A stretch of 5,885 nucleotides of DNA from Holophagae bacterium (GTDB lineage Bacteria; Acidobacteriota; Thermoanaerobaculia; Thermoanaerobaculales; Sulfomarinibacteraceae). Positions 1 through 4,470 of the stretch are shown here, piece by piece. The notes under the pieces are model-generated. The model was given only the letters and a program-made list of their open reading frames with translations. It had not been told where the DNA came from and did not search any database. How positions within the stretch are numbered: the first letter of the stretch is position 1; every line of letters starts with the position of its first letter. A program made the position numbers and the translations under genes. The stretch is from positions 1-5,885 of the forward strand of contig JAUWTC010000188.1 in NCBI GenBank assembly GCA_030609785.1. Direction: 5' to 3'.

Positions 1-190
1 AAAGAGGCGGCCACAAAGGGACCGGCCACCACGAGGGGTCACCCTGAAGGACGGCAACCGCTGAGCTCAGATAGGTCTTTTCATCACCCCAGAGAACCCT
101 GGGGCCGCCCAGCCGAGCGACGGCCGCCAACCCGAGGTGCACGCTCACGGCCGCGACGCCAACCCCCAATGCCGAAACCCTTCGATTCAT
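1..190 (-). CDS. Partial integral membrane protein, probable GT-C / family 39 (ArnT-like) glycosyltransferase, N-terminus only
   Basis: Reading the minus strand from the ATG at 190 gives 63 uninterrupted codons to the window edge, so the C-terminus is missing. The product begins with basic residues (MNRR), followed by a hydrophobic helix at about residues 5-27. A short loop then carries W34-G35-D36-E37 and Y40, followed by an 'AVAVLQGDP' stretch, W54-W55 and 'PLWPPL' at the end. In GT-C glycosyltransferases (PMT/ArnT, GT39) the first TM helix is followed by a periplasmic loop with an essential Asp, often Asp-Glu, then '..Y...A..L..G.P....PPL', which this matches. Such enzymes transfer sugars from polyprenyl-phosphate donors at the outer face of the cytoplasmic membrane. 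No clear Shine-Dalgarno precedes the ATG; an in-frame TTG 48 nt upstream is an unlikely alternative. The gene lies past the terminator at 267-295, so it should be a separate transcription unit. The membrane protein call is fairly safe; the exact family is inferred from a short N-terminus. Confidence 0.62.
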   Translation of the reverse strand, partial: MNRRVSALGVGVAAVSVHLGLAAVARLGGPRVLWGDEKTYLSSAVAVLQGDPSWWPVPLWPPL

Positions 191-199
191 CGTCCGGTC

Positions 200-228
200 A
201 CTGTAGCAGCTATCGGCAATCAGCTCAG
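200..228 (-). promoter_or_regulatory. Weak promoter candidate for the left-edge membrane protein gene
   Basis: On the minus strand, CTGAGC at 228-223 (3 of 6 to TTGACA) is separated by exactly 17 nt from TACAGT at 205-200 (4 of 6 to TATAAT). It lies after the upstream terminator and before the ATG at 190, which is where a promoter is needed. A start site about 7 nt after the -10 would fall only a few bases before the ATG. The match is weak and could be chance. Confidence 0.25.
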
Positions 229-266
229 CCTCATGCAAAATTCGGGTTCACACGGGTGGGGGCACC

Positions 267-295
267 AAAACAAAAAGCCGGCGCGATGCGCCGGC
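267..295 (-). terminator. Intrinsic (rho-independent) terminator after the ferredoxin gene
   Basis: A perfect 8-bp stem (GCCGGCGC at 277-284 pairing with GCGCCGGC at 288-295) closes a 3-nt loop. On the minus strand it is followed directly by TTTTTGTTTT (276-267). It begins 27 nt after the ferredoxin stop. The T tract is only on the minus-strand exit side; the plus-strand side has none, so it acts on transcripts coming from the right. It closes the transcript carrying the ferredoxin and separates it from the left-edge gene. Confidence 0.93.
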
Positions 296-322
296 CTCGA
301 AATCTGTTATGTGCCGGAGAGA

Positions 323-553
323 TCAGCCGTCGTCACCGATCGCTTCGACTGGGCAGGCCTCCAGGGCTTCCTGGCACTGCTCCTCTTCCTCGGCATTCTC
401 GGGCTGCTTGTAAACAAAGGAAAATCCCTCGTCCTCATTAGCCTGAAAATTGTTGGGCGCCGTGGTGCGGCACACATCACAATCAATACAACTTGCGTCT
501 ACGTAGTACTTTCCGTCGGCGCTGCCTTCAACCTTGTCATCTACATCTGCCAT
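323..553 (-). CDS. Small single-cluster [4Fe-4S] ferredoxin
   Basis: A 76-residue, very acidic soluble protein and likely a low-potential one-electron carrier in the cytoplasm. Three cluster ligands lie in C22-I-D-C25-D-V-C28 and the fourth is C67 in 'EACPVEAI', the typical ending of bacterial and archaeal one-cluster ferredoxins. The place where a two-cluster ferredoxin would have its fourth Cys (CxxCxxCxxxCP) is Ala32 before Pro33, and the second motif is reduced to C60 and C67. That supports one cluster, with C60 left without an obvious role. Residues 52-58 contain an EEEE run. The ATG at 553 is preceded by AAAGGAGA (568-561) with a 7-nt spacer, a strong ribosome binding site. It lies 55 nt after the secreted-protein gene and 27 nt before a strong terminator, so it is the last gene of its transcript. 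The redox partner cannot be told from the neighbours. Confidence 0.9.
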   Translation of the reverse strand: MADVDDKVEGSADGKYYVDASCIDCDVCRTTAPNNFQANEDEGFSFVYKQPENAEEEEQCQEALEACPVEAIGDDG

Positions 554-570
554 TTCCCTGTCTCCTTTCG

Positions 571-588
571 CGGGGGTTTCCTCCCCCG
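571..588 (-). other. Intercistronic hairpin upstream of the ferredoxin
   Basis: A perfect 6-bp GC-rich inverted repeat, CGGGGG (571-576) and CCCCCG (583-588), encloses a 6-nt loop. It lies between the secreted-protein stop and the ferredoxin Shine-Dalgarno, which begins 2 nt downstream of the stem on the mRNA. No T tract follows, so it is not a standard terminator. Possible roles are mRNA stabilisation, processing or partial attenuation, all inferred. Confidence 0.4.
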
Positions 589-608
589 ATTTTCACCTGA
601 AACGAATG

Positions 609-1706
609 CTACCACAGACTCGGAATCTCAAGGAGTCTTCGGTTTGGTCCTTGCGCCTTGGGATCACCGGTGTCGTCGGTCGGCCACATGCAATCGACAT
701 TGTAGGGGGCCTCGAACGTAGGTTCGTAGGTGGTAGGGTCGTTGCTCCCGTTGTCGATCAGCGACCCGTAGGTCGTGAAGGTTGGGTGGGGATCGGTGCC
801 CGTCGTGCTCCATTGGTCAATGCTGACCTTGAATCGGGCCTGAGCGATGTCGGTCATGCCGAAGATGTTGCTGAAGATCTGAAAATATTGGACATGCGCC
901 AACGGTGGAAGAGTTACGGTCAAAGCAATCGGAGTGTCATTTTCGACGATAAACGGCTGCCCGTCGGGTTGGATCGGTTCGATCCTCATCACCAACGTAG
1001 TTTGCCGGTCCGAAGTGTTGACGATCCCGATATTGTAGCGAAAGAATTCGTCATCTCTTGCACCATCGAGAAGAAGGTAACTGAAGTCCCCTTGATCACT
1101 GACGAAGGCCGAGTCCGCCAGGTTGTACCAGGGAACGCCGTTGAGCAGTTGGCCATAGGTCACCTCACTCTCGAGGAACTCGCCGTCGTTTTCCGGGTCA
1201 GGCTCCCACAGCGTCGCCGTGTTGAACGTCCTGGAACTGACCGTCATGTTCCGAAATTCCCGGGACCCGTCGTCTTCCAACGAATCCGCCAGATAGGAAA
1301 AAACAACCAGCGCACCCTGCCCGTTCAACCCACTGTGCCCCGGCCAGTAGGCCTCAACCACATCCTCAAGAACGACGGAACCGCCCGGGGGAATGTCGGC
1401 CAGGCGCTCGTCAATGATGCCGAAACTGTCGGCCTCGCGCCCTCCCACCCACTCTGTCCGGTCGGAAAAAAGGTATGAGTTGTTTCTCAGGCCCGAAGGC
1501 AGAAAGACCATGGCAACGTCGATCGAATCCTCGGCTTCGACGTTAGAGATCATCACGTCGGACCGCCAAACGCTACCATTGGCCCCGGCGGTGTGAGCGA
1601 CAACCGGAACATAGATCAGGTCACTGACATGAAATTCAGCGTGGGCGGTCGTGCCACTCATGGCCACAACGGCACCGAGAATAGTTACCAAAATACGCGT
1701 CTGCAT
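609..1706 (-). CDS. Secreted protein of unknown function with two related beta-rich modules
   Basis: 365 residues. A classical signal peptide is visible: R4, a hydrophobic core at 5-16, and an 'AHA' cleavage site ending at residue 23. There is no lipobox Cys; the only Cys is C339, so the protein is probably released to the periplasm or outside. Two segments look like copies of one fold. The first runs at about 47-140: W47-R-S-D-V-M-I-S-N, then 'VFLPSG' and 'IPPGGSVVLEDVV'. The second runs at about 222-296: F222-R-Y-N-I-G-I-V-N, then 'IQPDG' and 'LPPLAHVQYFQIF'. They are linked by 'SSRTFN' (157-162) and 'TYGQLLNGVPWY' (183-194). I recall similar unnamed hypothetical proteins with 'RTDV.I.NP', 'SRTYN' and 'GQ' motifs in Acidobacteriota-type genomes, but know no function. 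No catalytic motif is visible. The ATG at 1706 has GGAGG (1717-1713) with a 6-nt spacer. It starts 24 nt after the kinase stop, so co-transcription is likely. Confidence 0.85.
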   Translation of the reverse strand: MQTRILVTILGAVVAMSGTTAHAEFHVSDLIYVPVVAHTAGANGSVWRSDVMISNVEAEDSIDVAMVFLPSGLRNNSYLFSDRTEWVGGREADSFGIIDERLADIPPGGSVVLEDVVEAYWPGHSGLNGQGALVVFSYLADSLEDDGSREFRNMTVSSRTFNTATLWEPDPENDGEFLESEVTYGQLLNGVPWYNLADSAFVSDQGDFSYLLLDGARDDEFFRYNIGIVNTSDRQTTLVMRIEPIQPDGQPFIVENDTPIALTVTLPPLAHVQYFQIFSNIFGMTDIAQARFKVSIDQWSTTGTDPHPTFTTYGSLIDNGSNDPTTYEPTFEAPYNVDCMWPTDDTGDPKAQGPNRRLLEIPSLW

Positions 1707-1730
1707 TTCAGACCTCCAGAGATATCACGG

Positions 1731-3107
1731 TCAAGCTTCGACCGCTGATCGGCTCATAGTGCCATCTTCCGGCGGGAGGGGCAAGATTACGCGGGCCTCA
1801 AAGCCCACGGCGTTCATATTTCTGAGAACCAGGCTACCGTTGTGAGCAGTGACCACACGCTCGGCAATCGCCAGTCCGAGCCCTGATCCACCCCTCTTTT
1901 TTGTAAAGAAAGCGTCTCGAACCCGTTCCAGCTCTTCTTCAACAATGCCATCGCCCAAATCTCGAACGGCCACCTCGACCCGGTCTTCCAAATATTCGAC
2001 AATCAAGTACACCAAACGTCGATCGGCATCCAGTCTTTCAACAGCCTGGACGGCGTTGAGCACGAGATTCATCAGGACCTGGCGCAGCTGGCCGGGGTCA
2101 CCCTTGACGACAATCTCGTCCGGGACGACTTTGAGGCGAAGACCCACTCCACGTTCGAGGGATTCAGCCGCGAGAAAATCTCGAACGCCAACAACGAGAT
2201 CGACCACTTCGACGTCCTCGAACATCACATCCGAAGGACGAGCGTAGGTCAGAAAATCACTGACCAACCGTCCCAAACGGTTGACCTCGTTCCGTGTGTC
2301 GGCGAGAGAGGACGAGGCACTGTCAACGGTGCCACCTTGAAGGTCTTCCTCAACCAGTTCCAGGTTGAGATTGATCGAATTCAGCGGATTTCGGATTTCG
2401 TGCGCCAGATTTGCGGCCAACGTTCCGAGGGTCGCCATCTCCCGTTCATGCTGATTCCTGGCCTCGAGCTTTCGGGTTCGTTGGATCAATACCCAGATAA
2501 GGACGAAGGCGACGACCAGCGTCAGCAGGGTCAAACCTGCGGCGACGGCCGTTCTGCCCAGGAGCTCCCGTCGCAAACGCGAAACTCGACCCCCCAACTC
2601 ATGTCGGCTGAGATGCATGACCACCTCGCCCGCCTGGCCGATCGGCACCGCGATACGAAAGGGGTTTTCGGTCTCGGTCACCTGCCGGTCACTGATGCCG
2701 CCTTTGATGGCCAGGTGATCGACCTGGGCCTCAGGTATCGTCTCGGTTGACCTGAATTCCGATGTGAACACCACTTCGCCGTCTTTGTCGAAGACTTCAA
2801 CGAACTCAACCATGCGGCGCTGAGCCACTCCGTCCAGGGTCCTGTAAAGCTCCTGCCGAGTCCGGCTGATACCCTCGAGATCGACCGCCAGGGCTTCACT
2901 GTCATCCAATTGGTCAGCGATCCGCTCGGCGTCCTGTCGGGAACTGAGGAGCAAATCCTCCAGGTAGCGTTGGGACAACGAACCAGCAATCAGATGCCCG
3001 AAGACAAAAATAATTGCCAAAACCAGAACGGCGAAGATCACAGTCGCAACCGCGTACCGTCTTCGAAACGATATCGGTGAAGGAATGGACGATTTTCGGC
3101 TCGTCAC
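1731..3107 (-). CDS. Two-transmembrane sensor histidine kinase
   Basis: Membrane sensor kinase, 458 residues from the GTG. Order: basic N-tail, TM1 (about 19-41), an extracytoplasmic region of about 140 residues, TM2 (about 186-208), short linker, HisKA, then the ATPase domain. The sensor region contains 'VFDKDGEVVFTSE' (105-117) and 'FRIAVPIG' (150-157), which recalls Cache/PAS-like folds. I see no clear HAMP domain. The phosphoacceptor is H236 in H236-E-I-R-N-P-L. ATP-binding motifs are the N box (N347, N351), G1 D383-L-G-D-G387, the F box with 'FFTKK' (400-404), and G2 G406-G-S-G-L-G-L. All key residues are intact, so it should be active. There is no receiver domain, and no response regulator gene is adjacent, so the partner is elsewhere or beyond the window. 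Start choice: the GTG has GGAGGA 6 nt upstream, whereas the ATG seven codons earlier at 3128 has only a poor site. The secreted-protein gene follows by 24 nt. The signal sensed is unknown. Confidence 0.93.
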   Translation of the reverse strand: MTSRKSSIPSPISFRRRYAVATVIFAVLVLAIIFVFGHLIAGSLSQRYLEDLLLSSRQDAERIADQLDDSEALAVDLEGISRTRQELYRTLDGVAQRRMVEFVEVFDKDGEVVFTSEFRSTETIPEAQVDHLAIKGGISDRQVTETENPFRIAVPIGQAGEVVMHLSRHELGGRVSRLRRELLGRTAVAAGLTLLTLVVAFVLIWVLIQRTRKLEARNQHEREMATLGTLAANLAHEIRNPLNSINLNLELVEEDLQGGTVDSASSSLADTRNEVNRLGRLVSDFLTYARPSDVMFEDVEVVDLVVGVRDFLAAESLERGVGLRLKVVPDEIVVKGDPGQLRQVLMNLVLNAVQAVERLDADRRLVYLIVEYLEDRVEVAVRDLGDGIVEEELERVRDAFFTKKRGGSGLGLAIAERVVTAHNGSLVLRNMNAVGFEARVILPLPPEDGTMSRSAVEA

Positions 3108-3119
3108 CTCACGTCCTCC
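3105..3119 (-). promoter_or_regulatory. Ribosome binding site that selects the GTG start of the histidine kinase
   Basis: GGAGGA at 3119-3114, then a 6-nt spacer, then GTG at 3107-3105. The upstream in-frame ATG at 3128-3126 would place this Shine-Dalgarno inside the coding sequence and has no comparable site of its own. The GTG is therefore the better-supported start; the difference is only seven residues. Confidence 0.65.
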
Positions 3120-3222
3120 GAAATCCATCCGCGGTCAATGCCCTACACCCTCCTCGCCGATGCAACACCAAGCTCAATGCAACGATCATGCCCGAGATAT
3201 CATGGCGATAAGCTCAGAACAC

Positions 3223-3243
3223 CCGACGGCAACGCCGAATCGG
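3223..3243 (-). other. Bulged hairpin just after the metK stop codon
   Basis: CCGA (3223-3226) pairs with TCGG (3240-3243), and CGGC (3227-3230) pairs with GCCG (3234-3237). This gives 8 bp with a 3-nt loop and a 2-nt bulge. It begins 6 nt after the metK stop. No run of T follows on the minus strand, so it is not a canonical terminator. It could shield the metK mRNA end or be part of an imperfect terminator. Confidence 0.25.
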
Positions 3244-3249
3244 CACAGC

Positions 3250-4401
3250 TCACACGCCACAGGCTGTTCGGAGGTCATCAACCCGATCGGTGCGCTCCCA
3301 GGTGAATTCGGGCTCTTCCCGACCGAAGTGCCCGAAAGCCGCAGTCTTCCGGTAGATCGGACGCAGCAGGTCCAACTCGGTGATGATGCCGCGGGGGGTC
3401 AGGTCGAACACCTCACGAATGGCCAGAGTCAACCGATCGTCCTCGACCTCGCCCGTTTCGAAGGTGTCCACCATCACCGACACCGGTTCGACAACACCAA
3501 TTGCATAGGCCAACTGAACCTCACACCGACTCGCCAGTCCAGCGGCAACGATGTTCTTCGCAACGTGGCGAGCCCTGTAGGACGCCGACCGATCGACCTT
3601 GGAGGGATCCTTCCCCGAAAAGGCGCCACCACCATGAGAACCCACGCCCCCGTACGTGTCGACGATGATTTTCCGCCCTGTCAATCCACAATCGCCCTGC
3701 GGCCCACCGATTACAAACCGACCCGTCGGATTGATGTAATAGTTGGTCCGTTCGTCAACCAGATCAGCTGGAATCACCGGATCGATGATCTTGGACCGAA
3801 CATCCGACCGGAGGTCGGCGATATCGATGTGCTCGGAATGCTGGCACGAAATGACGACGGCATCGATACGTTTGGGGCGCCCATCCCGGTATTCCACCGA
3901 AACCTGACTCTTGCCGTCGGGTCGTAGCCAGTCCAGCACCCCATTGCGTCTGGCGTGACTGAGCTGCCGGGTCAAGGCGTGCGCCATTTGAATCGGCATC
4001 GGCATCAGTTCAGGTGTCTCAGTACAGGCGAAGCCGAACATCAGACCCTGATCGCCCGCACCGCCCGTATCGACACCTTGGGCAATATCCCCTGACTGGG
4101 GGTCAATCGAAGAAATGACGGCGCACGTCTCGAAGTCGAATCCAAACTTGGCTCTGGTGTATCCGATGTCCCTGATCGTTTCCCGAACCAACTGAGGGAA
4201 CTCGACATAGGATTTGGTGGAGATCTCGCCGGCGATGAAGGCCATCCCGGTCGTCACCATGGTTTCGCAGGCCACTCGTCCGGTGGGATCCTGCGCCAAC
4301 ACCGCATCCAACACGGCATCAGAAATCTGATCGGCGATCTTATCCGGATGCCCCTCTGTCACGCTTTCCGATGTGAATACATGATCTCCGTTTGGTGCCA
4401 T
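3250..4401 (-). CDS. metK: S-adenosylmethionine synthetase (methionine adenosyltransferase)
   Basis: Cytoplasmic enzyme that makes S-adenosylmethionine from methionine and ATP, releasing phosphate and pyrophosphate. It is 383 residues, the usual bacterial length. Family motifs are all present: 'TEGHPDK' at 15-21 with the catalytic-site His18 and Asp20; the GAGDQG signature at 114-119; '[13 protein letters not shown]' at 232-244; the second signature [17 protein letters not shown] at 257-273; and the C-terminal 'FGHFGRE' and 'FTWE' segments. The reading frame is open 13 codons upstream, but the ATG at 4401 fits because it gives the standard N-terminus. It is also preceded by AAGGAGGTG (4418-4410), a near-perfect Shine-Dalgarno with an 8-nt spacer. 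That site sits in a hairpin (see separate entry). The TPR gene ends 69 nt upstream. No truncation or odd residue was noticed. Active as a tetramer in known relatives. Identification is secure. Confidence 0.99.
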   Translation of the reverse strand: MAPNGDHVFTSESVTEGHPDKIADQISDAVLDAVLAQDPTGRVACETMVTTGMAFIAGEISTKSYVEFPQLVRETIRDIGYTRAKFGFDFETCAVISSIDPQSGDIAQGVDTGGAGDQGLMFGFACTETPELMPMPIQMAHALTRQLSHARRNGVLDWLRPDGKSQVSVEYRDGRPKRIDAVVISCQHSEHIDIADLRSDVRSKIIDPVIPADLVDERTNYYINPTGRFVIGGPQGDCGLTGRKIIVDTYGGVGSHGGGAFSGKDPSKVDRSASYRARHVAKNIVAAGLASRCEVQLAYAIGVVEPVSVMVDTFETGEVEDDRLTLAIREVFDLTPRGIITELDLLRPIYRKTAAFGHFGREEPEFTWERTDRVDDLRTACGV

Positions 4402-4411
4402 GGCCGAACCA

Positions 4412-4429
4412 CCTCCTTGTGGAAGGAGG
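4412..4429 (-). promoter_or_regulatory. Hairpin sequestering the metK Shine-Dalgarno
   Basis: On the minus strand, CCTCCTT (4429-4423), loop CCAC (4422-4419) and AAGGAGG (4418-4412) form a perfect 7-bp stem with a 4-nt loop. The 3' arm is the metK Shine-Dalgarno itself and the 5' arm is identical to the 16S anti-Shine-Dalgarno core. If folded, the ribosome binding site is fully paired. It does not show the consensus of a known SAM riboswitch and lacks a T tract, so a translational rather than transcriptional effect is the natural reading. The pairing is visible; the regulatory role is inferred. Confidence 0.6.
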
Positions 4430-4430
4430 A

Positions 4431-4459
4431 AAACTAGCACTCAAAGTAGTACCGGTCAA
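4431..4459 (-). promoter_or_regulatory. Promoter candidate for metK
   Basis: TTGACC (4459-4454; 5 of 6 to the sigma-70 -35 element), a spacer of exactly 17 nt, then TAGTTT (4436-4431; 3 of 6, keeping the conserved first T, second A and last T). It lies in the 69-nt gap between the TPR gene and metK, the expected place. A start about 7 nt downstream would fall at about 4424, inside the 5' arm of the Shine-Dalgarno hairpin. Confidence 0.45.
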
Positions 4460-4470
4460 ACCTATAAGCG

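Noticed and set aside
534..1478. Long plus-strand open frame (314 codons) opposite the secreted-protein gene
   Set aside because: It lies antisense to a gene with a signal peptide, a good ribosome binding site and coherent composition. Its own translation shows no recognisable domain; long antisense frames are common in GC-rich coding DNA.
3126..3128. ATG at 3128 as the start of the histidine kinase
   Set aside because: It is in frame, but the region before it lacks a Shine-Dalgarno, whereas the GTG seven codons later has GGAGGA at ideal spacing. It is kept only as an alternative.
3109..3189. A 26-codon minus-strand frame (ATG at 3189) ending one base before the kinase GTG
   Set aside because: The position would suit a coupled leader peptide, but it has no good ribosome binding site and the peptide has no recognisable feature; such a short frame is expected by chance.
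3129..3249. Promoter for the histidine kinase in the 121 nt upstream of its ATG
   Set aside because: Candidate hexamers such as TTGCCG or TTGCAT have no acceptable -10 at 16-18 nt; none was good enough to report.
3085..3927. Plus-strand open frame (280 codons) opposite metK
   Set aside because: metK on the other strand is unambiguous, and the antisense translation has no domain character.
4402..4470. Known SAM riboswitch (SAM-I, SAM-II, SMK box) upstream of metK
   Set aside because: The 69-nt gap is too short for SAM-I, and I could not find SAM-II, SMK or SAM/SAH consensus elements; only the simple Shine-Dalgarno hairpin is visible.
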